DNA of 37,816 bases, taken from the NCBI GenBank assembly GCA_900542195.1, contig UQNA01000026.1, forward strand, positions 1 to 37,816. The letters run 5' to 3'. Positions 8,528 through 17,050 of this stretch are shown here, piece after piece. The stretch is from an uncultured Sutterella sp. (GTDB taxonomy: Bacteria; Pseudomonadota; Gammaproteobacteria; Burkholderiales; Burkholderiaceae_F). The first letter of the stretch is position 1, and every line of letters begins with the position of its first letter. Made by a program: the position numbers and the translations under genes. The notes under the pieces are model-generated. The model had not been told where the DNA came from. It searched no databases and saw only the letters and a program-made list of their open reading frames with translations.

Positions 8528-8836
8528 CTAAAAATTATGAATATTTTGGGATTTGACAACGTCGAATGCTTGCAAGCGACAATTCAGCTTAGTCAAGAGG
8601 TTCTTGCTTAATTCTTGACCTCTTGTTTCACGAGTTTGCTGAATTTCTAATGAAATAAAGGCTGCCTCTTTTTTACAAACGAGGTAGGCAACAGAAACTG
8701 GAAGGACACCAATTACAGCATCTCCTTTATTTACAGTTTCGATGTCTAAATGATCGACAAATTTATCGATGTGAAGTGCCTGTTCTTTTATCCACTCGAT
8801 TGCTCCGGGATGGCGGCTCACAAAAATTGTTGTCAA
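8528..8836 (-). CDS. csx16: CRISPR-associated protein Csx16
   Basis: Small protein of the Csx16 (VVA1548) family, recognised from its N-terminus TIFVSRHPGAIEWIK and the later motifs VDHLD and GDAVIGVLPVSVAYLVC. Length 102 aa is typical. The start is a TTG with an AGGAG box about 10 bases upstream; starting there gives the expected family N-terminus. Csx16 is found with type III systems and has been proposed to be a ring nuclease that removes cyclic oligoadenylate; I give that role as family knowledge, not as something visible in the sequence. It sits between cas6 (103-bp gap) and the CARF nuclease (8-bp gap), a sensible place for a brake on that effector. Confidence 0.88.
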   Translation of the reverse strand: MTTIFVSRHPGAIEWIKEQALHIDKFVDHLDIETVNKGDAVIGVLPVSVAYLVCKKEAAFISLEIQQTRETRGQELSKNLLTKLNCRLQAFDVVKSQNIHNF

Positions 8837-8939
8837 TATTTTCTCCTAAAGCTCAGATTATTCCACCAAACCATTCTTTTTCTCTAAAAAACAATTTTGT
8901 CGCATTGTCTAATCAAGATAATCAAACACGTTGGAGACA

Positions 8940-9884
8940 CTATTGAATCTCGATTTTTCCTAAACCAAAAGATGCATTCTTACCCATATGAAAATATTGA
9001 GCCAACTCCAGCAATTTCGACAGTCCCGGGCTAAGATTTTTAAACTCAATGGTTCCGACCAACCCTGATAAATTCATTAGTGCTTTCTGTCGGTTGGAAT
9101 AGCGAGTCCAAGATCTCACGTATAGGTCTTTGACCATGAAAACCTCAGCCGCTTCAGAAATAATTTGTTGGTACGGAAGCTGGATTTCGTTAGAGAAATA
9201 ATACTCACTGAAAAGACCGACTCTTCTAGCAATCGTATTAAAGAAATCAACACTTGTAATAGCGGATGCTCCCTGAATTTTTCCATTTTTTTGAAGTCTA
9301 AGAGGGGTTAAGATTTCAATCGAACAGCTTTCCAACACCTCTCCAGTCAATTTAAGAGTTCCTTGGTAGTCTTCAATCTCAGATGAGCCTGCTTGATAAA
9401 TAAGTTTCTTACTATTTCCCTCCATCTGATAGACATTCTTCAAAACGGCACTTCCGTGGCCAATGTCATGCGATAGTCCTTTTTGCAGAGTAAAAATAAC
9501 CAAAGGAAGCATCTTTATGGCCTCGCCGAAAAAGACCATATCAAAAGCAAGCTCCTCTCCCGGAGATAGGATCCTTTCACCCCAGCCAGAAGGTTCAAAA
9601 ACATACGGCACAGGCACCGAAGGAGAGCTGTGAGAGATTGTCTGTTTTGTCGCCCTAGGTTCAAATATTCTTGAGTAGGGACAGGTCGCCTGCAAAGGGC
9701 AACCGGTACATTCTTTCTTCTTTGTCATGCAGCAAGTTTTTCTCAGAGAATGTCCAAACACTCCTCTAAGCATAGAGCCAGCATAATTTGAAAGTCTGAT
9801 GCTTTTTTCAGTTCGGAATTCAAATCGAAGTCTTGCGATTGGCCAGCAAAAAGAATTCAAACACGCAAGGTAATCTTGTTTCAC
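8940..9884 (-). CDS. cas6: Cas6 pre-crRNA endoribonuclease (RAMP)
   Basis: Processes the array transcript within repeats, leaving the 8-nt 5' handle ATTGAGAC. The family is recognised by the cysteine-containing segment CTGCPLQATCPYSRIFEP (Cys59, 62 and 68), typical of the larger Cas6 proteins with the PF10040 C-terminal domain. The C-terminal RAMP parts are VRSWTRYSNRQKA, LSGLVGTIEF and the glycine-rich end FGLGKIEI. Length 314 aa is normal for this subgroup. Its ATG overlaps the csm5 stop by 4 bp, so it is translationally coupled to the effector genes. A 103-bp gap then separates it from csx16, possibly marking a boundary between the core and ancillary modules. Confidence 0.88.
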   Translation of the reverse strand: MKQDYLACLNSFCWPIARLRFEFRTEKSIRLSNYAGSMLRGVFGHSLRKTCCMTKKKECTGCPLQATCPYSRIFEPRATKQTISHSSPSVPVPYVFEPSGWGERILSPGEELAFDMVFFGEAIKMLPLVIFTLQKGLSHDIGHGSAVLKNVYQMEGNSKKLIYQAGSSEIEDYQGTLKLTGEVLESCSIEILTPLRLQKNGKIQGASAITSVDFFNTIARRVGLFSEYYFSNEIQLPYQQIISEAAEVFMVKDLYVRSWTRYSNRQKALMNLSGLVGTIEFKNLSPGLSKLLELAQYFHMGKNASFGLGKIEIQ

Positions 9885-11458
9885 TTAGTGTCCTTTAAGA
9901 GTCGCAAGTTTGCCTTAATTTTTCTTCCTGCATCTCCTGCACCCAATTCTTTTATTTTTATATAAGGAGTTAAGGCGGAAGCCACACATTGTTTTTCTTC
10001 TTTCTCCCAACCCAAAGCCGACTCGACAAGCAACCCTACTTTTTTATGTAATTCAGTTCCCGGAAGAACTTTCGGAGTTTTATCAATCTCTTTAAGTATT
10101 TCCTTTAGACGTCTAAGGTTGTCTGATAGCTTGGCCATCTCGCGGGCTTCCTCTTCCTCACGAGCTCGTTTTTCTTCTTCGGCATGTTGCTGCTGTTTTT
10201 GTTCACGCAGAGCTTGCTCTCTTTTCTCCAACAGCTTGGCTTTATTTTTCTTAGCTTCTACGTTAAATAAACATCTGCTTAAAGGTATTTTGTCATTGAG
10301 TTCTGTGCACCAATTCCTGATTAGCTCCTCTTTCTGAGGATCTAACTCAAGAAGAGCCCACCCAAAAGGCAATAATCCTTGAAATCTAGAGTTATTAAGA
10401 ACGGCGCATGTTACAGATTTAGGAGTGCTCACATAATCAGGCGCGAACCCCCTCCCTTTCATGCTCTTAATTTGTGGGAAACCGGGTTTACGAATAGTAT
10501 AGTTCTGTGCACCGGCATTCTTGCCAAGCCTAATCAGAGCGGCTTCACCTCTTTCAAACTTCGGTCCTAGCGAGGCCAATAGTTTTTCTACTGATTCAAG
10601 CCACCGTTTGGATAGAGGGTCAGCTCTTCTCCAATAGGAAGTTTGCTCTTTGAACTGAGCGTAATTAAAGCGATGAAGATCTTTGAGGATCTGCGCAACG
10701 GATTTATACGCGATGCTCTTATTAACCTTATCTTCCGGATTTGGGCTTTTCAAAGAAATTTCTGACAAGAAGGCCCGATACTGACCGGGAACAAGGGCTT
10801 CTAGAAATGAAGGAATTCCCTTGCTGCTTAAGACCGGAGCATCCTTCACATTAAGTCGTTTAGCCCCAACAATTCGGGTTCTGGAAACGTCATTGGAAGT
10901 TTGAAAAAAATCAGCAATTGAAATTAGTTTCATTGGAGAATGATCCATCTTCCCGCCGAGAAGTTTCTCATCGAGTTCCTTATTTTGTAATCCTGTTTCT
11001 GAACTTGACAAGACCATACGGTCAAGATAAGCCGTGTGAATACCGCCTTTCACAGAACTTCCAGGAATATATGGAGTCGCTAATGAAGAAGAAACAGTGT
11101 AAATCGTGCGAGAGATCTTAAGATCTTTTTCAATGTTCCCCTGTAACAACTTTTCTATCGTCTTACCTGCGATGGAGTCATAGGGTATAACTGAGGAAGC
11201 AAAAGCACTGAAGAGGTCTAAGTGCGAGTTGTAGAATCTTGAAATTGATGATATCGAAGCACTCTTTGCTATATTTCCCAACTGATCTCTTTGGCCTATT
11301 GTTAGCGGAACCAGACTTGGATCAAAAAAGAACAGCAATCTCTTGGAATGATCTACAACAAAATTAGTTGGTTCGTACTCATCCTCACAGCCGATATGAA
11401 TAGGAGACAAAAGCGTTAAAACAACACTATGTTTTTCAAATAACTCATTGTTTCTCAC
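9881..11458 (-). CDS. csm5: Csm5, type III-A effector subunit with charged coiled-coil tail
   Basis: RAMP protein expected to cap the backbone near the 3' end of the crRNA. The N-terminus VVLTLLSPIHIGCEDEYEP is the Csm5 signature, followed by PYIPGSSVKGGIHTAYLDR, the RAMP glycine-rich segment. At 525 aa it is longer than usual. The extra length is in the C-terminus: residues 409-458 are a charged Glu/Lys/Arg/Gln run predicted to be coiled coil, followed by a small helical domain (about 459-525). The core ends around LPFGWALLEL. It overlaps csm4 and cas6 by 4 bp on either side. The tail might mediate contact with another factor; this is inference. Confidence 0.85.
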   Translation of the reverse strand: MRNNELFEKHSVVLTLLSPIHIGCEDEYEPTNFVVDHSKRLLFFFDPSLVPLTIGQRDQLGNIAKSASISSISRFYNSHLDLFSAFASSVIPYDSIAGKTIEKLLQGNIEKDLKISRTIYTVSSSLATPYIPGSSVKGGIHTAYLDRMVLSSSETGLQNKELDEKLLGGKMDHSPMKLISIADFFQTSNDVSRTRIVGAKRLNVKDAPVLSSKGIPSFLEALVPGQYRAFLSEISLKSPNPEDKVNKSIAYKSVAQILKDLHRFNYAQFKEQTSYWRRADPLSKRWLESVEKLLASLGPKFERGEAALIRLGKNAGAQNYTIRKPGFPQIKSMKGRGFAPDYVSTPKSVTCAVLNNSRFQGLLPFGWALLELDPQKEELIRNWCTELNDKIPLSRCLFNVEAKKNKAKLLEKREQALREQKQQQHAEEEKRAREEEEAREMAKLSDNLRRLKEILKEIDKTPKVLPGTELHKKVGLLVESALGWEKEEKQCVASALTPYIKIKELGAGDAGRKIKANLRLLKDTK

Positions 11459-12378
11459 GTTAGTTCCTCTTTATTATTCTGCTTTTTTACGTAGCCCAAA
11501 GGAAAAACAGGCGCATACCCTTGATGAACGCAATTTATCCCATTATTTGAGATGCCTGAAATTCCTCTGCCGTGCCACATTGCTCCCTTTTCAGAAGGAA
11601 CCGTAATCACAGCTCCCCTGCGAGCTAACAATACGGGCTTTTTAAAAGGATTTCCATAGAGAGCGGCCGTTGAACCATGTCTCCCAAAGTGTGTCTTTGT
11701 TTTATAAAATGTGGGATAGGTGCAAGAGATTTCCGAGAGGTCAACTGAGGCCAACGCTAAATAAGAGCCCGGTTTTTCCTCCCATTGAACTTCTTCTGTA
11801 TCTGAAACCTCAAATTTTCCCAAACCGATGGACGCATCTCTTCCATAGCCGGAGAGCCCAATATTTTGCAAGGCCTCCAGCAAATGCTCTTTTGCAAAGT
11901 CATCTCTTAGTAGAAAGTAACAATCAAGTTTCAGCTTCTGTTGATAGAAATCAATCGCTGTATCGTATGGAGCAAACTGGCCAAAGCCGGTTGTTCCGGT
12001 TTCCCGGTTTATCGAATTATGGGTCTGAACCGAGGCTGTTCTATATTGCGAGCCGAGGACTGAAAATCCTTTCCATGTTTCAAGCGGTTCCTTAGTTCTC
12101 TCTATCGGAATCCACTCTCTCTTTTTAAGCTCTTTTCGAGAAGCTGCTTGTCTCCAAAAATTTGAAGGAAGTTCAGGAACAGGAAGGTGTCCTTCCGGAC
12201 AAGCATCCGAAACAACTAAGAAAGGATTCCCCTCGCAATATCCTTTTAACAGCCGTTCTAATTCATCGGTTCCGAAATTTGAACAAAGCTGCCAGCACAG
12301 CTGTCCGAATAAAGTCTCTCCCAGAATTTCTTCCCCGAAAGCTGAAAGCGGCTTTAAAGTAACTTTTATTCTTCTCAT
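11455..12378 (-). CDS. csm4: Csm4, type III-A effector subunit
   Basis: RAMP protein that binds the 5' handle of the crRNA and contacts Cas10. Typical opening: KVTLKPLSAFGEEILGETLF, with the family GQLCW helix next. The C-terminal half contains the glycine-rich loop GYGRDASIGLGKFEV and ends with the HQGYAPVFPLGYV segment. Length 307 aa fits. The start is an ATG 47 bp after the csm3 stop; the ribosome site is weak. It overlaps csm5 by 4 bp. Identity rests on motifs and operon position between csm3 and csm5. Confidence 0.85.
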   Translation of the reverse strand: MRRIKVTLKPLSAFGEEILGETLFGQLCWQLCSNFGTDELERLLKGYCEGNPFLVVSDACPEGHLPVPELPSNFWRQAASRKELKKREWIPIERTKEPLETWKGFSVLGSQYRTASVQTHNSINRETGTTGFGQFAPYDTAIDFYQQKLKLDCYFLLRDDFAKEHLLEALQNIGLSGYGRDASIGLGKFEVSDTEEVQWEEKPGSYLALASVDLSEISCTYPTFYKTKTHFGRHGSTAALYGNPFKKPVLLARRGAVITVPSEKGAMWHGRGISGISNNGINCVHQGYAPVFPLGYVKKQNNKEELT

Positions 12379-12425
12379 TTAAATTATCCGAATAATGAAG
12401 CTTCCTTAGCGAATCCAACATACAG

Positions 12426-13142
12426 CTAATCAATGAAAGGACCTTTTTCTAACAACTCTTGAGCAATAGGCTGTCCATCAACTTTAAGGTTCTTAAATTT
12501 GATTTTTCCATACCCACGAGTTCCCGAGCCACCGAGGCTGTCTAGCTCAAGAAGCTGAAGAGCTTTGACAACATGACTAATCCAGTCGGGATCCCCTTCG
12601 AGGGTTTTGATACTCAGCCGAAATTCGAATTCACTCCCAGCAGGAACTCTTTCCATTTGCCTGGGATGTTCTGCTGTTCCGGATATACGGTTAATAGAAT
12701 TTTCCGTCTTAGCTTCCACAAACAGCATATTTTCCTGTTGGATTTGTGCTACTCAGGAGCGCGTAAGACTGCTGTCCCAAAATGATAAACGGCTTTGACC
12801 GATCTCTCCGGCCTGTTCAGGCGTTAGCTGATCGGAACCGGCAACACCAAACAACTGTAAGATTTTTTTGACTTCGAGTTTCCGGGTTGCTGAAGTTTCA
12901 TTCTGGTAAGTTTTCCAGCTGAAAGGGGCTTGTTCAATGACACCCGTCTTCCACTCAAGCAAACTGCGAATTTTGCCTTTTAGGCTAGAGCCCGGAATGT
13001 AAGGTTCTTTAGTGACAGGATTTTTGATAACCGGATTATCAATACCTCCAATATGCATTTCTGCATCGCTGCCTCCGATATGAAGGCCGGTTTCGCATTT
13101 GATTGTTGCTGTCATCAACTGAATTTTTTTTAATTTTTTCAT
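12426..13142 (-). pseudogene. csm3: csm3 backbone subunit gene interrupted by an in-frame TGA
   Basis: Csm3 forms the repeated backbone of the effector and cuts target RNA. The reading frame is broken once: residues 1-129 run from 13142 to a TGA at 12755-12753, then the same frame continues through eight codons to an ATG at 12728 and on to a stop at 12426. Read through, it gives a normal-length 238-residue Csm3 with no frameshift. The N-terminal part keeps LHIGGSDA, the catalytic Asp35 in IGGIDNPV, and IPGSSLKGKIRSLLE. The C-terminal part keeps ENSINRISGTAEHPRQMERV and LGGSGTRGYGK. An arginine codon CGA changed to TGA would explain the stop. AGGA lies 5 bases before the ATG at 12728, so the second half might be made as a separate chain. 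Sequencing error is possible. Confidence 0.85.
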
Positions 13143-13570
13143 TTTCTTTCCTTAAGTTCCAGAGCTTTTGCAAAACCAATATAGGCTTCAAAAAATGTTT
13201 TCGCTTGTTTAAGGGTCTGAGGATCGTCGATTTGTTTGATCAAGAGAGTAAAAATTGTCTGAAAATCATCGGTGATGAGTTTGCGGCCTTTTGCATAGGC
13301 CAGCTTAGCCGTAATCATCCAGATGTATGGTTTGCACTCCGAAAAGATTTCATCACGTACAGCAGGGGCCTTTGAATTGATTTTTTCATCCCACATCACA
13401 ATTTCGTCATAGAACCGGCGAACCTGAGAGGATGCGTTTAAAGCCCCCGCGCTTGAACATGCCCGGGCTACCTCCTGGGCGACATCAGAAAAAAGACCAG
13501 GCTCAATCTTTTGTCCGAGAATAAGATGTTTTTGAGCATAGACAACAATGTCGTTTTGAGGGTAGACCAT
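13139..13570 (-). CDS. csm2: Csm2, small subunit of the type III-A effector
   Basis: Helical small subunit that lines the crRNA-target duplex. Family features: NASSQVRRFYDEIVMW, then AKLAYAKGRKLITDDF, and the C-terminal FFEAYIGFAKALE. The frame is open further upstream, to 13642, but I start at the ATG at 13570. An AAGGAG box lies 5 bases before it and the Cas10 stop is only 1 base away, giving a normal 143-residue protein. It overlaps csm3 by 4 bp (ATGA). The presence of Csm2 places the system in subtype III-A. Confidence 0.88.
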   Translation of the reverse strand: MVYPQNDIVVYAQKHLILGQKIEPGLFSDVAQEVARACSSAGALNASSQVRRFYDEIVMWDEKINSKAPAVRDEIFSECKPYIWMITAKLAYAKGRKLITDDFQTIFTLLIKQIDDPQTLKQAKTFFEAYIGFAKALELKERK

Positions 13571-13571
13571 A

Positions 13572-15764
13572 TCAGCTCCTTGTCTTTCTTGAGGTATATA
13601 TAGAATTGAATAGCGCAATCTTAAATTTGAGACCGTATTCATCTAAAGATGAAACTATAAAAGGCAGAAAATCTTCTTTGATTGAACCTTTGGCGTAAGC
13701 ATTTTTATCTCTTATCATCCTGACTGTTGTGTAGTAGAGACGGGATCTCCAAATGCTAGCCATAGGGTCAAACTTTTGCCTTTCTCTTAATTCCATGATT
13801 TCCAGCAACTTATAAAGGTAGGAAGAAGATATTTCGTTATCCTTTCTAAGGAAATCCAAATTTTGTTGAACCTTGGCTAGTTTGTTCCACTCTTCCCAAG
13901 TCACTGTCAATCCATAAGCAGTGATACTATTTTTACCGCTTTCCTTAGCATGTCCGAGTGCTCCTTCAGCCATTCTGGCCATGGCCCTTACCGGAACGGA
14001 AGATTTCAAGACGATGATTCCTGCGGAAAAATGCACAGTCTCGTTAAGACAGTAGCGTTCAAACTCCTGTTGAAGTCGAGAAGAAAGGCGGAAAATGTCA
14101 TTCCAAGGCCCTATTAGAAAGAAATCGTCTCCCCCGGCAAAAACCGTATAGATGTTCGGGTAGTCCTGAGCAAATAAAACGGGAAGATAAACCGCAAAGA
14201 AACTATTCAACTGTCTTGAAAGAGTCATTGTCCCTGCAAGAGTTGAAGAATTAAAAGCATTTGTCATTCCGTTTCTAAAGATGAGGCCTAAGTCGTCGAC
14301 ATCGCCTTTGAGGGCTGCGATAGCCCGAATCCCTTCAAATCCGTTTTCACTAACAATAGAATTATCACAGGCTAAATAAGAGAATGGTTTTATCTCTCCC
14401 CTGCAAAGCTCTTCCTCGTTTATTCCTGAATAGCGAACATCTTTTTCTTCACCTTCGTAAGAAAAACGGGCAACGTAGCAATTAAAAGATCTTTTGGCGA
14501 TTCCCTTGAAAAGTTTTTCTTCCGGGGACTCAGGTAAAGAAAAATCCCACATTATTTCTGCGCAAGCAAATTCTTTTGGAGTCAGATTCTCTCGTTTTGC
14601 AAAACTTACGTAAAAACCAAAAATCGGAAGTTCTAAAACTTTGCCAACTCGAAGAGAGGTGCTGGAAATAAGAATTAGGTCTGTTTTAACCAGACTTTCT
14701 CCAATAATGATTTCATCTTTGCACAGACGACTTTCTTTGGGAAGGCGTGCATCATAAGAATTTACACCCTCCGGATAATTAACATTCAAAACTGAGGTTG
14801 TTCTTTCGGGCAAATCGAAAGCTGATAGTTTCGCCTCCTCCGTCGACTCGAAAACTCTTCTCATCACCTGATTGAAACTCGTGGAGTTCAGTTCAGAGGC
14901 TTGTATGTTGGTCCATGATAGAGCCAAGGAGGTCAAGCCTAAGATGTTTTGAAGGAACCAAGTATTAAATTCTTTTCTTAGAAGTTTTAACTTTTCGATA
15001 TTTTGCTTAGTCGAAGGAGCACAAATCAAAAATTTTCCTGCAGCATTCATGAGAGGAGACAAAGGGGGAAGCCCCAACTCACGGCAAACTCTCAAAGCTG
15101 CTAATTCAGCTATAAGCGAAACATAAAAAGATCTGCCCCGCAGCAACTTAGAGCTGTATTTATTGGTTTCTGCCCCCTCAGAAAAAATAAAATTTTGGAT
15201 CCCTTGAAAGTCTCCTTGTATAAGAAGCAAGTCCTCTGCATCTAGGAAGTTTGCTGATTCAACCTTAGACTGATCGTATAAGGAGGTTGACTGGGCTAAA
15301 AGATTAGATTTTTGACTTGGAAGAGACCAGGAGAGGGACATCCATGCTGAATCGAAATGACCAAGCCAAGAAGACCAAGATGAAAAAGAACTCGGGATAC
15401 TTGCTATCGCTTCTATTAAACGTCTGTAGAGTTTTCGGAGTTCTTCTTTAGGAAGAATACTTTCTCGCTCTCTAGGAAAAAGGCTTGCAGCGGTAAGCTC
15501 AGAAGGAAAGATAATTTTTTTCAAGTTAGATTGACGATGTGGTTCGGGACTAACTTCTGACAACATGCTAAGCAACGGCTTGAACGGCGTTTGTTGTGTT
15601 TTGTTTTCTTCCACGTCGGCAAACCAAGCCACTACGCGACTCACATCTTCCGGGCACTCCTCCGGCTTTAAAGGAGCATATCCGCAATAGCTGCGAAAAC
15701 AATTAATGGAAGGAATAGTCTTTAAGAAACAGACACGTGACACGTATTCTAATTCTTCAACCAC
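13572..15764 (-). CDS. cas10: Cas10/Csm1, cyclase-competent but lacking the HD domain
   Basis: Large subunit of the type III-A effector, which converts ATP to cyclic oligoadenylate when target RNA is bound. Palm 1 opens with LLIQGDFQGIQNFIFS; the later segment ALKGDVDDLG is characteristic; the cyclase motif GGDD is intact at residues 544-547 (VFAGGDDFFLIG). What is missing is the N-terminal HD nuclease. No HDIGK-type motif exists, and the first 55 residues correspond only to the tail of that domain (SRVVAWFADVEE). The GTG start at 15764 has a good GGAG box and the 107 bp before it cannot encode the missing part. The usual paired cysteines of the zinc ribbon also seem absent (a lone Cys in SRLCKDEI). 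It should signal but not cut DNA. Confidence 0.9.
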   Translation of the reverse strand: MVEELEYVSRVCFLKTIPSINCFRSYCGYAPLKPEECPEDVSRVVAWFADVEENKTQQTPFKPLLSMLSEVSPEPHRQSNLKKIIFPSELTAASLFPRERESILPKEELRKLYRRLIEAIASIPSSFSSWSSWLGHFDSAWMSLSWSLPSQKSNLLAQSTSLYDQSKVESANFLDAEDLLLIQGDFQGIQNFIFSEGAETNKYSSKLLRGRSFYVSLIAELAALRVCRELGLPPLSPLMNAAGKFLICAPSTKQNIEKLKLLRKEFNTWFLQNILGLTSLALSWTNIQASELNSTSFNQVMRRVFESTEEAKLSAFDLPERTTSVLNVNYPEGVNSYDARLPKESRLCKDEIIIGESLVKTDLILISSTSLRVGKVLELPIFGFYVSFAKRENLTPKEFACAEIMWDFSLPESPEEKLFKGIAKRSFNCYVARFSYEGEEKDVRYSGINEEELCRGEIKPFSYLACDNSIVSENGFEGIRAIAALKGDVDDLGLIFRNGMTNAFNSSTLAGTMTLSRQLNSFFAVYLPVLFAQDYPNIYTVFAGGDDFFLIGPWNDIFRLSSRLQQEFERYCLNETVHFSAGIIVLKSSVPVRAMARMAEGALGHAKESGKNSITAYGLTVTWEEWNKLAKVQQNLDFLRKDNEISSSYLYKLLEIMELRERQKFDPMASIWRSRLYYTTVRMIRDKNAYAKGSIKEDFLPFIVSSLDEYGLKFKIALFNSIYTSRKTRS

Positions 15765-15823
15765 TGCTTTCTCCTTAGATTCAAAGCAACTTTATTTTTT
15801 TCTATCTATGGATTTTAACCATC

Positions 15824-15857
15824 GAGGGAGGTACAAATCAATCCAAATACCCTCCTC
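15824..15857 (-). promoter_or_regulatory. Imperfect hairpin between cas1 and cas10
   Basis: GAGGGAGGTA (from 15824) can pair with TACCCTCCTC (15848-15857) at 8 of 10 positions around a 14-nt loop, within the 107-bp gap between cas1 and cas10. It lacks a typical T tract immediately after the stem. It could attenuate transcription or protect the mRNA; the evidence is only the repeat itself. Confidence 0.3.
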
Positions 15858-15871
15858 CAGTACCGGCAGTC

Positions 15872-17044
15872 CTAAATGAACTGAATTTCTGTCGTTATTT
15901 CATAAACACGCAAATCATCTTTTGAAGCATCTAGCTTTGTTAATACTTGCCTTAGCACTTCATTAAAAAGTCTGGAAGAACCTTTAAAAATAAAAATACT
16001 TTTTTGGAGCCTCAAACAAGATTTCGTCAAGGTGGCAGCAATGCGATTTAAACGTTTCGGATCAGAAATGTCATAACAAATCAAAAACTCCTTCATTCGA
16101 TAAGCCTCCGACGAAGTACTTTCCATTTCATGAATGATTTCAAGAAGATAATGAGAAATTCGTTTTCTTAAGATCCCACGCAATTTTTCGAAAGCCGGAT
16201 AAAAAATGGTTCGGCCCTCTTTATTCATAAAACAACCTTGTTTAGTGGTAGAAAAATTGTGAACCGTGAGCTTTTGTTCTAAAAATAAACTCAACGAAAA
16301 TTTGTCAATTTCCGTCCGAAATGGTTCCACGAGGTCACAACTTAATGACTCTCTTCCAAAATCTAATTCATGGAGAAAAGAAATATAAGGATCTAAGCCA
16401 TGTTCCATGCAAGCAAAGGTACATTCTGAAGCAAGGATTGTATAACCTAAAGATAAAACTGCGTTAAAAGGAGCACGAGGAGGTCTTTTATTTCTGCCGT
16501 TAAATCCAAGATCTTTCGATACTATCAATGATAAAGCTTGAAAATAGATACGGGCAGACTCTCCTTCAATCCCCATGAGAGCAAATTTATTGTTTGCAGC
16601 TGTAAGTTTGTCAAAATTTTCTTGTATTTTTTGGGATGATGCTTTAAGGGCGGCTTGCTGCTGAAGATTTTTTGAGAGATAACCTTCTAGAAAAGTAGTT
16701 TCAGACGTCAGTTTCTCCATAAGAATTTTCTTTGAAATTCTCATACAAAAATTCGGGTCTTTTGATTTTTCATACTGAATGAGTCTTCTTTGAGCGTCTT
16801 TATAACCTCTGGGCAAAAACAATGTCGGCAATTGCTTCCTTCCGGAAAGGATCAGAATTCCAACCTCTCGCTCTCCACAACGGCAAAGTAGTCTTGTGTC
16901 GACCGTTACCTCTCCCCGAAGAACGATTCTATCTATGGGTCCGAGTGGAACAGTTCCAATTCGTTGTCCTTTCTCCCGGCCAACGATTGCATCTCCTTCC
17001 AAACTTGCGTTTAAACCCTTCTTATCAATATAAAGTGTCGTCAT
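15872..17044 (-). CDS. cas1: Cas1-Cas2 fusion integrase
   Basis: The first about 310 residues are a type III-like Cas1 that integrates new spacers: catalytic Glu160 in LMGIEGESAR, His225 in SFLHELDFGRESL, and Asp237/Glu240 in CDLVEPFR. The last about 73 residues form a complete Cas2 domain fused in frame: EFLICYDISDPKRLNRIA with the conserved Asp325, then RLQKSIFIFKG and DDLRVYEIT. Ordinary Cas1 is about 320-330 residues, so the 390-residue length fits the fusion. A stand-alone cas2 lies 6 bp upstream, so the cell encodes two Cas2 versions. Cas1-Cas2 complexes normally contain a Cas2 dimer; here a fused-plus-free heterodimer is conceivable. The ATG at 17044 lacks a strong ribosome site and may depend on coupling. 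Confidence 0.87.
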   Translation of the reverse strand: MTTLYIDKKGLNASLEGDAIVGREKGQRIGTVPLGPIDRIVLRGEVTVDTRLLCRCGEREVGILILSGRKQLPTLFLPRGYKDAQRRLIQYEKSKDPNFCMRISKKILMEKLTSETTFLEGYLSKNLQQQAALKASSQKIQENFDKLTAANNKFALMGIEGESARIYFQALSLIVSKDLGFNGRNKRPPRAPFNAVLSLGYTILASECTFACMEHGLDPYISFLHELDFGRESLSCDLVEPFRTEIDKFSLSLFLEQKLTVHNFSTTKQGCFMNKEGRTIFYPAFEKLRGILRKRISHYLLEIIHEMESTSSEAYRMKEFLICYDISDPKRLNRIAATLTKSCLRLQKSIFIFKGSSRLFNEVLRQVLTKLDASKDDLRVYEITTEIQFI

Positions 17045-17050
17045 ACCGAA

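Noticed and set aside
12753..12755. Recoding of TGA (tryptophan or selenocysteine) as the explanation for split csm3
   Set aside because: TGA is the normal stop of neighbouring genes such as cas10 and csm4-csm5 style overlaps, and no Sec insertion hairpin was recognised after it.
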